Below, one piece after another: positions 34,617-43,305 of a stretch of 64,000 bases of DNA (its first letter is position 1; every line of letters begins with the position of its first letter). The position numbers and the translations under genes were made by a program. Below the pieces are notes generated by a model that was not told where the DNA came from, searched no databases, and worked only from the letters and a program-made list of their open reading frames with translations. Origin of the DNA: Maricaulis sp048270265 (GTDB lineage: Bacteria > Pseudomonadota > Alphaproteobacteria > Caulobacterales > Maricaulaceae); contig NZ_JBLWTD010000005.1 in the NCBI RefSeq assembly GCF_048270265.1, positions 94,144 through 158,143 on the forward strand, written 5' to 3'.

Positions 34617-36431
34617 TCAGCGAATTGCTGTTGCCATATCCTCAAGCTGAAACTGAGCCCGGTTCCGGCCGTTCCACTGATCCAGTTTGACCCGCCCGGC
34701 GACGTGCCAGCGACGCTCGTCCGCGGCCAGAAGTGCCTCGCCGATTGGCCCGTCCGCGGTGCGGAAAGAGATGCCCTGCAAGCTCGCCCCGCCGCTATCG
34801 GTGAGCGTGAAGCGCACGTGATCCTTGCCGACTCGCTGGGCAAAGCTGACCCGCAGATCGGCGAGCGCGAAGCGCGGCTCGGAATTACCCTGCCCGAACG
34901 GGCCCGCTGCCTGGAAACTGCCAGCCAGCTCCGGCGAGACACCCGGCGCCGTCAACAGCCCGTCAAGCCGCAGCGCCATCGCATCGCTGGCTGCAGCCAG
35001 TTCAGGCGCGAGACGGGCATCGAGGAAGGCGACCAGCTCATGGATTCGTTCCGCATCGACGGTCAGCCCGCCGGCCATGGCGTGACCGCCGCCGGCGAGC
35101 AGCAGGCCCGCCTGCCGCGCCGCCGAAATGGCGCCGCCGAGATTGACCCCGGGCACCGAACGCCCTGAGCCCTTGCCCAGCACCGGCGAAACGCCGGTGT
35201 CGAGGCCGATGATGATCACCGGCTTGCCATAGCGTTCCTTGACGCGACCGGCGACGACCCCGATCACGCCGGCATGCCAGCCCTCACCCGACGCGACCAG
35301 AATCGCCCGGTCCTGGCCCTGGCGCTCGATCTGCGCCATCGCCTCTTCCATAACTTCAGCCTCGATCGCCCGACGCTCGGTATTGAGAGCGTCAAGTTCC
35401 GCGGCGATTCCCGCTGCCTCCTCCTCGTCATCGCTGGCGAGCAGGCGCGCGCCGAGATCGGAGCGCCCGACCCGGCCGCCGGCATTGATTCGCGGTCCGA
35501 GCAGGAAGCCGGCATGGTAGGTGTTGGCCGCATCGTCCTTGATGCCGGCGACGAGCGCGAGCTGGCGCAGGCCGGGATTGTGCCAATGCCCCATCGCCTT
35601 GAGCCCCTGGGCCGTCAGGGCGCGATTGATGCCGGTCAGCGACACCACATCGCAAATCGTGCCCAGGGCGGTCAGGTCGAGCCATTGCATCAGGTCCGGC
35701 TCGGGCCGGTCGTCGAAGCGGCCACGCCGGCGCCCTTCCCTGTTCAGCGCGACCAGGAAGACAAAGGTCACGCCAGCTGCCGCCAGATGACCGCAGCCGG
35801 ATGTGTCGTCAGGCCGGTTTGGATTGACCAGGGCTGCCGTCGGCGGAAGCTCGCCATCCATCAGGTGGTGGTCGATCACGATCACGTCGAGGCCGATCTC
35901 GCGGGCATGCTGTAGCGGGCCATGCGAGGTCGCACCGCAATCGAGCGTGATGACCAGATCGGCACCATTCTCGCTCAGGGTGTCGAAGGCAGCGTCGCTG
36001 GGACCATACCCCTCGGCGATGCGGTCAGGCACATAGAGCGCGGCCTCATGCCCGACAGCGCGCAGCCAGCGCCGCAGTTGCGCCGAGGAGGTCGCGCCGT
36101 CGACATCGTAATCGGCAAAGACCGCAAGTGACTTGCCGGCATCGAGCGCGTCCCAGACCAGACCGGCGGCCCGGTCCATATCCTGGAAGGCGGACGGGTC
36201 GGGGAAACTGTCCTTCAGACGCGGCGTCAGAAACTGTGCCGCCTCGGGCGGTGCCACGCCGCGGCCGGCCAGGACCCGCGCCAGACTGTCAGATATCTGC
36301 TGTTGCCGGGCGATGGCCGCGACATCGCCTTCATCGACCGGCCGCGCAATCCAGCGCCGGCCGGTCAACGAGCGTTCTACGCCGAGATAGGCGTCCGGCA
36401 AGTCCATCGGTGGATCGAGTTCAATGGTCAT
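34617..36431 (-). CDS. recJ: single-stranded-DNA-specific exonuclease RecJ
   Basis: The 604-residue protein has the DHH phosphoesterase core: motif I DYDVD at 107-111, the DHH motif at 187-189, and a DHHA1 region with GGGHAMAGGLTV. The C-terminal OB fold includes FALADLRVSFAQRVGKDHVRFTL. RecJ degrades 5' single-stranded DNA in recombination and mismatch repair. It starts 25 bases after glpX on the same strand, so both are likely cotranscribed. Confidence 0.96.
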   Translation of the reverse strand: MTIELDPPMDLPDAYLGVERSLTGRRWIARPVDEGDVAAIARQQQISDSLARVLAGRGVAPPEAAQFLTPRLKDSFPDPSAFQDMDRAAGLVWDALDAGKSLAVFADYDVDGATSSAQLRRWLRAVGHEAALYVPDRIAEGYGPSDAAFDTLSENGADLVITLDCGATSHGPLQHAREIGLDVIVIDHHLMDGELPPTAALVNPNRPDDTSGCGHLAAAGVTFVFLVALNREGRRRGRFDDRPEPDLMQWLDLTALGTICDVVSLTGINRALTAQGLKAMGHWHNPGLRQLALVAGIKDDAANTYHAGFLLGPRINAGGRVGRSDLGARLLASDDEEEAAGIAAELDALNTERRAIEAEVMEEAMAQIERQGQDRAILVASGEGWHAGVIGVVAGRVKERYGKPVIIIGLDTGVSPVLGKGSGRSVPGVNLGGAISAARQAGLLLAGGGHAMAGGLTVDAERIHELVAFLDARLAPELAAASDAMALRLDGLLTAPGVSPELAGSFQAAGPFGQGNSEPRFALADLRVSFAQRVGKDHVRFTLTDSGGASLQGISFRTADGPIGEALLAADERRWHVAGRVKLDQWNGRNRAQFQLEDMATAIR

Positions 36432-36456
36432 GCGATCCCGGCCCCCTGGCGCCGGA

Positions 36457-37413
36457 TCAGGCCTCCGGCCGGGCGCTGCGAACGCGGCGGATGGAATGAT
36501 CCGAAGAATCCAGCACCAGCGTGTGCGTATGCACCATGCCGTCGGAACGCTTCACTGCATCGACCAGATCGCCCTGGGTGACACCAGCCGCCACGAACAG
36601 GCATTGGCCCGAGGCCAGCTCGGCGAGGTCGTATTTCCGGTCAAGATCAGTGACGCCAATGCGGCGGGCGCGATCGCGCTCGTCATCAGTACGGAAGAAG
36701 AGGCGCGCCTGCATCTGACCGCCGATACAACGCAAAGCCGAGGCCGCCAGCACGCCTTCAGGTGCGCCGCCGCGGCCGATATACATGTCGACACCGGTGC
36801 CCAGCCCTGCCGCGCCCATGATCCCGGCAACATCGCCGTCACTGATCAGACGCACCCGGCCGCCGACGGACTTGACGCCGTCGATGATGTATTGATGGCG
36901 CTCGCGCTCGAGCACGCAAACCGTGATTTCAGACGGCGACACACCCTTGGCCTTCGCCAGGTTGAGCACATTCTCTTCCGGGGAGGCGTCGAGATCGATC
37001 ACACCGGCCGGCAGGCCCGGGCCGATGGCGATCTTGTCCATATAGGTGTCCGGTGCATTGAGCAGACCGCCGCGCGGGCTGAAGGAGACCACGACGAGGG
37101 CGTTGTTCATGCCCCAGGCCGTCAGGGTCGTGCCCTCGAGCGGGTCGAGCGCGATATCGATTTCGGGACCTTCGCCGGTGCCGACTTCCTCACCGATGAA
37201 CAGCATCGGCGCTTCGTCGCGCTCGCCCTCACCGATCACGATACGGCCACGCATTGGCATGGCATTCAGGCCCGTCCGCAACGCGTCGACGGCGGCCTGG
37301 TCTGCCGATTCTTTTTCGCCACGGCCGATCCAGGCCGAGGAGGCGATCGCCGCCGATTCCGCTGCATTGACAGCCATCAGAGCCAGATTGCTCAAGGCGC
37401 GCGTATCACTCAT
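36457..37413 (-). CDS. glpX: class II fructose-1,6-bisphosphatase
   Basis: The 318-residue GlpX has the metal-site sequence DGIA-type GEGERDEAPMLFIGEEVG and ALDPLEGTTLTAWG, and AGIMGAAGLGTGVDMYIGRGGAPEGVLAA. It hydrolyses fructose 1,6-bisphosphate in gluconeogenesis. It lies 66 bases after the small secreted protein gene and leads into recJ. Confidence 0.96.
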   Translation of the reverse strand: MSDTRALSNLALMAVNAAESAAIASSAWIGRGEKESADQAAVDALRTGLNAMPMRGRIVIGEGERDEAPMLFIGEEVGTGEGPEIDIALDPLEGTTLTAWGMNNALVVVSFSPRGGLLNAPDTYMDKIAIGPGLPAGVIDLDASPEENVLNLAKAKGVSPSEITVCVLERERHQYIIDGVKSVGGRVRLISDGDVAGIMGAAGLGTGVDMYIGRGGAPEGVLAASALRCIGGQMQARLFFRTDDERDRARRIGVTDLDRKYDLAELASGQCLFVAAGVTQGDLVDAVKRSDGMVHTHTLVLDSSDHSIRRVRSARPEA

Positions 37414-37479
37414 GCTAATTTCTCCCGTGGCGCGCCGGCAGGTCGCGGCGCATGGTCTGATTTCAAATCGTAAACTGGA

Positions 37480-37818
37480 TTATTGCGGCGGCGTGGTGCG
37501 GGTCCGCCCTTCGGCGACAAAATCCTCGACTTCACGCCGTCCCTCGGCCTCGATGGCGGCAATCTCGGCAGCCTGGCGCTCGCGGCGGCGCAGGACCTCG
37601 GCCGCATCCTGGTCAAGCTGGGCAGCATCGCCCGCAGTCAATTCATTGACGGGGACGGAGGGCGGTGCCTTGCGGCCCTCTACGTCATTGGCCAGACGCT
37701 CGCGCACCCATGCCGGCGTTGCAGCCTGATCGGTCAACGGCTCGATAGCGGTGCAGGCACCGGCGAGGAGGCACATTGTCACAACCGGTAAAACTGCCGA
37801 GCGAAAAGGCCGTTTCAT
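37480..37818 (-). CDS. small putative secreted protein or lipoprotein (112 aa)
   Basis: The N-terminus MKRPFRSAVLPVVTMCLLAGACTAIEPLTDQ looks like a signal peptide with a near-lipobox (AGAC, less usual than LAGC). The rest is charged and helix-prone: DAAEVLRRRERQAAEIAAIEAEGRREVEDFVAEGR. I do not recognise a family. It is on the glpX/recJ strand and may start that transcript. Confidence 0.7.
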   Translation of the reverse strand: MKRPFRSAVLPVVTMCLLAGACTAIEPLTDQAATPAWVRERLANDVEGRKAPPSVPVNELTAGDAAQLDQDAAEVLRRRERQAAEIAAIEAEGRREVEDFVAEGRTRTTPPQ

Positions 37819-37901
37819 GCTATCTCCTGACGCTGGACGCGTGTTGTGCTTTCTATACGCTCATCATCTCCTGAGTCACCACTCGAACACAAGGAATCGG
37901 C

Positions 37902-39929
37902 ATGACCAACGGGTCCGGCAGCGACGACAAGAGCGAACTCTCCCATCCCTGGGCGAATCTGACAGCCGCCGAGCTCGACGCGCTCGACACGGTTTCGCGC
38001 AATCTGATGCAGGCCTCGCTGCACTCGCAAAAGCTGATGTCGAACGTCATGCAGAAGGCGCTCGAGGGCGAAGCGGTGATGCCGCAGGCCGATCCCTTCC
38101 ATTCCGCACCGGAGTTCAAGGAAGTCTGGCAACACATTGCCACCCAGCCCGACCTGATGATGAAAGCCCAGGCGGAACTGGCCAAGGGCTATCTCGACCT
38201 GTGGACCAATACGACCCGGCGCGTCTTCGACGGCCCGGTCGAGCCCGCCATCGAGCCGGAAGCGGGTGACAAGCGCTGGCGCAGCGAAGACTGGACGAAG
38301 AATCCGGTCTTCGACGCGATCAAGCAATCCTATCTGATGAACCAGCATTTCATGATGGGGCTGGTGCAGGGCGTCGAGGGCGTCGATGAGCGTACCAAGC
38401 GCAAGGTCGAATTCCTCACCAAGCAGATGACCGATGCGCTCTCACCGACCAATTTTGCGCTGACCAATCCGGACGTGTTGCGCGAGACCATGCGCACCCA
38501 CGGCGCCAATCTGACGCAAGGGCTGGAAAACCTGGTCGAGGATCTCGAGGCCGGCGATGGCCGCCTCGCCCTGCGCCAGACGGATACGGACGGTTTCCGT
38601 GTCGGCGTCGATCTCGCGACCACGCCGGGCAAGGTCGTATTCCAGAACGAGATTATCGAACTGATCCAGTATGCCCCGACGACCGAAACGGTGAAGGCGC
38701 GTCCGCTCCTGATCGCGCCGCCCTGGATCAACAAGTTCTACATTCTCGACCTGCGCGAGAAGAATTCAATGATCCGCTGGCTGACCAAGCAGGGTTTCAC
38801 CGTTTTCCTGATCTCCTGGGTCAATCCGGGCAAGGCTTTGAAAGACAAGACCTTCGAAGACTATATGCACCAGGGCCTGCTCGCGGCGATCGACGCCATC
38901 GAGGACGCGACCGGCGAGACATCTGTCAATGCCGTGGGTTATTGCGTCGGCGGCACGCTGCTCGCCTCAACACTGGCCTGGCTGGAAGCGACCGGCAAGC
39001 CGGAGCGTATCGCCTCGGCGACCTTCTTCGCGGCCCAGACCGATTTCGAACTGGCCGGCGAACTCCTGCTCTTCGTCGATGATGTCTGGATCGAGGAGAT
39101 CGAACGGCTGATGGACGCCCAGGGTGGCGTGCTCGACGGCCGCACCATGGCGGACACGTTCAATCTGTTGCGCTCAAACGACCTGGTCTGGTCCTTCGTG
39201 GTCAACAATTACCTGCTCGGGCGGCAGCCGCAGGCCTTCGACCTCCTGTTCTGGAATGCCGACCAGACCCGCATGCCCAAGGCGCTACACCTCTGGTATC
39301 TGAAGAACATGTATCGCGACAACAAGCTGGCCAAGGGCGAGCTGGATTTCGACGGGGTCAACCTCGCGCTCGGCGACGTCAAGACGCCGGTCTATATGCA
39401 AGCTTCGCGCGACGACCATATCGCGCCCTACCCCTCGGTCTACCGCGGCGCCAAACTTTTTGGCGGCCCGGTGCGCTACATGATGGCCGGCTCGGGCCAT
39501 ATCGCCGGCGTGATCAATCACCCCGATGCCCATAAATACCAGTACTGGACCAATGAGACCCTGCCCGACACCGTCGAGGACTGGCTGGACGGTGCCACAG
39601 AAACACCCGGCTCCTGGTGGCTCGACTGGCGCGACTGGCTCTATGAGCGCTCCGGCGAGGATGTCCCGGCCCGAACTCCGGGGGCCGGCAAGCTCAAGGT
39701 GATCCGTGACGCACCAGGTGAAAATGTGCTGGTGCGGAGCGATGCGAAGGACGGGGTGAAGGCCGAGACGGCGGCTCCGGCCCCTGCGGCACAGGCAAAG
39801 CCGGCCACGAAAGCGAAGCCTGCGGCCAAACCCAAGGCGAAGGCCTCCGCCAAGGCAAAACCGAGGGCGAAAGCGTCCACCAAAAAGCCGGCGAAACCGC
39901 GCGCAAAGACGCCAAGCTCGTCATCCTGA
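37902..39929 (+). CDS. phaC: class I poly(3-hydroxyalkanoate) polymerase with Lys/Ala/Pro-rich tail
   Basis: The 675-residue protein has the PhaC N-terminal domain and the alpha/beta fold with the lipase-like box GYCVGG (Cys348), Asp505 in SRDDHIAP and His532 in GSGHIAGV, matching the Cys-Asp-His triad of class I synthases. It polymerises 3-hydroxyacyl-CoA on granules. The last 50 residues or so are a KPKAKAS-type basic tail that is not part of the synthase fold. The stop lies inside a palindrome at 39918-39947. A scoA/scoB pair elsewhere in the window fits polymer turnover. Confidence 0.95.
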   Translation: MTNGSGSDDKSELSHPWANLTAAELDALDTVSRNLMQASLHSQKLMSNVMQKALEGEAVMPQADPFHSAPEFKEVWQHIATQPDLMMKAQAELAKGYLDLWTNTTRRVFDGPVEPAIEPEAGDKRWRSEDWTKNPVFDAIKQSYLMNQHFMMGLVQGVEGVDERTKRKVEFLTKQMTDALSPTNFALTNPDVLRETMRTHGANLTQGLENLVEDLEAGDGRLALRQTDTDGFRVGVDLATTPGKVVFQNEIIELIQYAPTTETVKARPLLIAPPWINKFYILDLREKNSMIRWLTKQGFTVFLISWVNPGKALKDKTFEDYMHQGLLAAIDAIEDATGETSVNAVGYCVGGTLLASTLAWLEATGKPERIASATFFAAQTDFELAGELLLFVDDVWIEEIERLMDAQGGVLDGRTMADTFNLLRSNDLVWSFVVNNYLLGRQPQAFDLLFWNADQTRMPKALHLWYLKNMYRDNKLAKGELDFDGVNLALGDVKTPVYMQASRDDHIAPYPSVYRGAKLFGGPVRYMMAGSGHIAGVINHPDAHKYQYWTNETLPDTVEDWLDGATETPGSWWLDWRDWLYERSGEDVPARTPGAGKLKVIRDAPGENVLVRSDAKDGVKAETAAPAPAAQAKPATKAKPAAKPKAKASAKAKPRAKASTKKPAKPRAKTPSSSS

Positions 39930-39947
39930 CCTTCGTCAGGATGACGA
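39918..39947. repeat. 13-bp perfect palindrome spanning the phaC stop
   Basis: TCGTCATCCTGAC and its exact complement GTCAGGATGACGA are separated by 4 bases (CTTC). The phaC TGA at 39927-39929 lies in the left arm. Its sequence resembles dispersed REP-like palindromes of alphaproteobacteria. It could act as a terminator or mRNA-stabilising hairpin, but there is no T tract. Confidence 0.6.
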
Positions 39948-39993
39948 CAATAATGCGTGACGTCCGCTGCAGGTCAGCGAAGGTTACGACAGC

Positions 39994-40563
39994 TCAGTCG
40001 TCAAATGCCGACAAGGCCGTGCGCAGACCCAGCCCGAACAGGACCATCATCACGCCCTGCACCGTCAGATCGACGGCGAGGATCAGGCCGAGCAGCCACA
40101 GGCCACTGGCGGGCCAGCTGAAGGCAATGATCAGGCCGATCAGGGCGGTGACGGCACCGCTGAGCGCGATCAGCTGCCAGCCCGGAGCGGGCCGCAATTG
40201 CAGGCCGAACCAGACGCGAAACCCGCCCGCTGCCATGAAGGACACGGCCATCAGCAGGGTGATCACGGTTGAAGCCAGGGTCGGGTTGAGGAAGGCCAGC
40301 AGGCCGGCCATCGTGTAGAGACCGCCGCTCAGGGCCCAGAACAATACATTCTGCCAGCCACGCACCTGGAAGGCGTGAGCGAGAAAGGCGATGCCGGCGA
40401 CCCCGATCAACAGCCCGAAGACATAGACCGAAGCGACGGTGGCGGCGAAGAGATTGCCGAAGGCGATCAGTCCAAACAACAGGAAGACGGCGCCGAGTCC
40501 GACAAACCACCCCCACTGCCGGTTGAGATCAAAGACAGGCATGGTGTCGATATCATTGCTCAT
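39994..40563 (-). CDS. HdeD/DUF308 family membrane protein
   Basis: The ATG at 40563 is preceded by GGAG at a good distance, giving 189 residues with six hydrophobic helices (WGWFVGLGAVFLLFGLIAF and similar). The family includes E. coli HdeD, linked to acid resistance at high cell density. The role here is unknown. It converges on phaC. Confidence 0.82.
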   Translation of the reverse strand: MSNDIDTMPVFDLNRQWGWFVGLGAVFLLFGLIAFGNLFAATVASVYVFGLLIGVAGIAFLAHAFQVRGWQNVLFWALSGGLYTMAGLLAFLNPTLASTVITLLMAVSFMAAGGFRVWFGLQLRPAPGWQLIALSGAVTALIGLIIAFSWPASGLWLLGLILAVDLTVQGVMMVLFGLGLRTALSAFDD

Positions 40564-40653
40564 GGGAGGCTCCATATTGGTTGGCCCCGGTGTAGCGCGA
40601 TGCGCCCTCGCCGTCAGCGCCATTCGCGCCGCCATATCGTCGCACCACAAACG

Positions 40654-40684
40654 AAAACGGGCGGCTCCCGAAGGAACCGCCCGC
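40654..40684 (-). terminator. rho-independent terminator after rpsI
   Basis: On the minus strand GCGGGCGG and CCGCCCG flank a CCTTCGGGA core and are followed by TTTTCG. It lies about 30 bases past the rpsI stop and ends the rplM-rpsI transcript before the HdeD-like gene. Confidence 0.85.
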
Positions 40685-40713
40685 AAACGTGTAACCGATA
40701 ATCGGGTGACCGA

Positions 40714-41208
40714 TTAGCGCTTCGAGAACTGGAAGCTACGGCGGGCTTTCGCACGGCCGTATTTCTTGCGCTCGACGACGCGGCTGTCGCGGGTCATGAA
40801 GCCACCGGCTTTCAGGACGCCACGCAGGCCAGGTTCAAAGGCTGTCAGAGCCTTGGAGATACCGTGACGCACGGCACCGGCCTGGCCGGACAGACCGCCG
40901 CCCTTGACGGTGGCGATGACGTCAAACTCGTTGACGCGTTCGGCACATTCCAGCGGCTGCTGCAGCAACATGCGCAGAACCGGGCGGGCGAAATAGGTTT
41001 CCTGGTCACGGCCATTGACCGTGATCTTGCCGGAACCGCGCTTGATCCACACACGGGCAATCGCGTTCTTGCGCTTGCCAGTGGCGTAGGCACGGCCGAG
41101 GGCGTCGATCTGAGGTTCGACAGGAACGGTTTCTGCTTCAACCTTGACGGCGTCGGCAGCTTTCATGACGACCTTCAGGTCGTCGAGCGAGCGGGCTTCT
41201 TCAGACAT
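40714..41208 (-). CDS. rpsI: 30S ribosomal protein S9
   Basis: The 164-residue protein ends in the diagnostic RDSRVVERKKYGRAKARRSFQFSKR and holds YATGKRKNAIARVWIKRGSGKITVN. The N-terminal 35 residues (MSEEARSLDDLKVVMKAADAVKV) are an extension over E. coli S9, usual in alphaproteobacteria. It follows rplM with 1 base between stop and start. Confidence 0.98.
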   Translation of the reverse strand: MSEEARSLDDLKVVMKAADAVKVEAETVPVEPQIDALGRAYATGKRKNAIARVWIKRGSGKITVNGRDQETYFARPVLRMLLQQPLECAERVNEFDVIATVKGGGLSGQAGAVRHGISKALTAFEPGLRGVLKAGGFMTRDSRVVERKKYGRAKARRSFQFSKR

Positions 41209-41209
41209 A

Positions 41210-41674
41210 TCAGCCTCTCGAATTCTTGGAGTTCATGGATTTGAAATCGATCAGCTCGGGCTGTTGGGCCTCATGCTTGTGATCGGTCCCGGCATAAACA
41301 CGCAGCTTGGAATATTGCTGGCGTGCGAGCGGGCTGTCCTTGGGAAGCATGCGCTTGATCGCATTTTCCAGAACGCGCTCGGGGAAACGACCGTCGAGCA
41401 ACTTGGCCGGGCTCGTTTCCTTAATGCCGCCCGGGTGACCGGTGTGGCGATAGTAACGCTTGTCGTCACGCTTCTTGCCGGTGAAGACGCACTTCTCGGC
41501 ATTAACGATGATGACGTGGTCACCGGTGTCAGTGTGCGGGGTGAAATCCGGGCGGTGTTTGCCACGAAGACGGGTCGCGACGAAGGCTGCAAGACGGCCG
41601 ACAACGACCCCCTCTGCATCGATCACGATCCACTTGTTGACAACGTCCGCCGGTTTTGCGGAATAGGTTTTCAT
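41210..41674 (-). CDS. rplM: 50S ribosomal protein L13
   Basis: The 154-residue sequence has KWIVIDAEGVVVGRLAAFVATRLRGKHRPDFTPHTDTGDHVIIVNAEKC, GHPGGIKETSPAKLLDGRFPERVLENAIKRMLP and the YAGTDHKHEAQQPELIDF end. It is the first gene of the rplM-rpsI operon; the promoter should lie in 41675-41889, shared with the divergent PhoX-family gene. Confidence 0.98.
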   Translation of the reverse strand: MKTYSAKPADVVNKWIVIDAEGVVVGRLAAFVATRLRGKHRPDFTPHTDTGDHVIIVNAEKCVFTGKKRDDKRYYRHTGHPGGIKETSPAKLLDGRFPERVLENAIKRMLPKDSPLARQQYSKLRVYAGTDHKHEAQQPELIDFKSMNSKNSRG

Positions 41675-41792
41675 ATCTGTCCTGCCTCAAGCCTGTTGGC
41701 CATGGGTTTGGTTTCGAGCGCGCGGTGTAGGCGGGCTTTTTCATTTGGTCAAGCAGGGGGCGAATTTCCGTTGCGTTTTTATGCAGCTAGCG

Positions 41793-41814
41793 ATGCGGTT
41801 ATATAATACCGCAT
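41793..41814. promoter_or_regulatory. AT-centred inverted repeat in the rplM/PhoX divergent promoter region
   Basis: ATGCGGT and ACCGCAT flank TATATAAT. The centre resembles a -10 element on either strand, so this may be an operator over a promoter. It lies about 118 bases before rplM and 76 before the PhoX-family gene. Confidence 0.4.
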
Positions 41815-41824
41815 AACACTGCCA

Positions 41825-41842
41825 TCGTCATCTTCCTGTCGT
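41825..41842 (+). promoter_or_regulatory. possible Pho box upstream of PhoX-family gene
   Basis: Two 7-base units, TCGTCAT and CTGTCGT, are spaced by CTTC, giving the 11-base period of a PhoB site (consensus CTGTCAT-N4-CTGTCAT; 5/7 and 6/7 matches). It is 48 bases before the PhoX-family start, where an activator would be expected. Chance similarity is possible. Confidence 0.35.
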
Positions 41843-41889
41843 GATGCACTTGTATTAGCAGGGTATTCCCGATCGTACGGAGCCTAGAC

Positions 41890-43305
41890 ATGTCCCTCAC
41901 CCGCCGCCTTTTCCTGCGAAATTCGATCGCCACAACGGCCGCCTTCTCCGGCCTGGCCACGCTCGCCGGCTGCCAGTCGAACGCGATCACCGGCTATCTC
42001 AACCAGGTGCGCGGCTATGGCCCGCTGCAGCGGGACCCGGCCAGCCTGTTCGATCTCCCTCGCGGCTTCACCTATCAGGTCATCTCCACCGTCGGCGATG
42101 AAATGACCGACGGGCTTCTGGCACCGGGCGATTTCGACGGCATGGGTTGCTTCTCCCGCGATGATGGACGCCTGGTTCTGGTCCGCAATCACGAGCTCAA
42201 TCCGGGGCAGGCCGAGGTCTCGCCATTCGGAGCCAATAACGAACGCATCGGCCTGATTGATCGCAGCCGTGTCCACGACTGGACCGCCGATGGCCTGCCC
42301 AATCTGGGCGGCACCAGCCATGTCGTGCTCAATCCACAAACCCTGGAGGTCGAGGACGAATATCTCTCCCTGGTCGGCACCTATAATAATTGTGCCGGCG
42401 GCGTGACACCCTGGGGCAGCTGGATCACCTGCGAGGAAACAACGGTCGGACCCGGTGATGCAGCCCGCGTCGAGCATGGCTATTGCTTTGAAGTGCCCTC
42501 CTCTGCAACCGGTCTTGTGGAGCCGGTGCCGCTCAAGGCCATGGGCCGGTTTCGCCACGAAGCCGTGGCGGTCGATCCGGAGACCGGCATCGTCTACGAG
42601 ACCGAAGATGAATATGCCGGCTCCTGCTTCTACCGCTTCCTGCCGAATGTCCGTGGTCAGCTCGCCGAAGGTGGCCGCCTGCAGGCCCTGGCAATCAAGG
42701 GCCGGCCGGGCATGGATATCCGCAACTGGGCCGAAACCGGCTCCACGGTCGCCGTTGGCGACTGGCTTGAAGTCGAGTGGATCGATCTCGACGATGTCGA
42801 ATCGCCCAATGCGGATCTCTGGTCCCGCGCCGTCGGCGCCGGGGCGGCCCATATGAGCCGCTGCGAGGGAATTTACTGGGGCGATGGCGAAACCTATTTC
42901 ACCTCGACGGATGGCGGACCGTCCCATCTGGGCCAGATCTGGCGATATCAGCCCAGCCCGCTGGAGGGCCAGCCCGGCGAGGCCGGACAGCCTGGACGGC
43001 TGCAGCTGTTCGTCCAGAGCGACGCCCCGGAAATCATGGAAAGATGCGACAACATCTGTGTCGCGCCCTGGGGCGACCTCATCGTGCTTGAAGACGGCAA
43101 TGACGATCAATACATCCGCGGCGTGACGCCCGCCGGTCAGGTGTATACGATTGGCCGCAACGCCGCCTCCGGCCCGGATGGCGAAAAGAGTGAGATTACC
43201 GGTCCATGTTTCAGTCCCGATGGTTCAACCCTGTTCTTCAACATCCAGCGCTATCCCGGCCGCACATTCGCGGTTCGCGGGCCTTGGGGCGATCGCTCCT
43301 TGTAG
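41890..43305 (+). CDS. PhoX/DUF839 family Tat-exported protein
   Basis: The 471-residue protein begins MSLTRRLFLRNSIATTAAFSGLATLAGC: a twin-arginine motif (TRRLFLR) joined to a lipobox (LAGC), so it is probably a Tat-exported lipoprotein. The body has DUF839/PhoX features: FDGMGCFSRDDGRLVLVRNHEL, TYNNCAGGVTPWGSWITCEET and SRCEGIYWGDGETYFTSTDGG. PhoX enzymes are calcium/iron phosphomonoesterases, though DUF839 includes non-enzymatic members. The next gene overlaps its 3' end. A possible Pho box precedes it. Confidence 0.86.
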   Translation: MSLTRRLFLRNSIATTAAFSGLATLAGCQSNAITGYLNQVRGYGPLQRDPASLFDLPRGFTYQVISTVGDEMTDGLLAPGDFDGMGCFSRDDGRLVLVRNHELNPGQAEVSPFGANNERIGLIDRSRVHDWTADGLPNLGGTSHVVLNPQTLEVEDEYLSLVGTYNNCAGGVTPWGSWITCEETTVGPGDAARVEHGYCFEVPSSATGLVEPVPLKAMGRFRHEAVAVDPETGIVYETEDEYAGSCFYRFLPNVRGQLAEGGRLQALAIKGRPGMDIRNWAETGSTVAVGDWLEVEWIDLDDVESPNADLWSRAVGAGAAHMSRCEGIYWGDGETYFTSTDGGPSHLGQIWRYQPSPLEGQPGEAGQPGRLQLFVQSDAPEIMERCDNICVAPWGDLIVLEDGNDDQYIRGVTPAGQVYTIGRNAASGPDGEKSEITGPCFSPDGSTLFFNIQRYPGRTFAVRGPWGDRSL

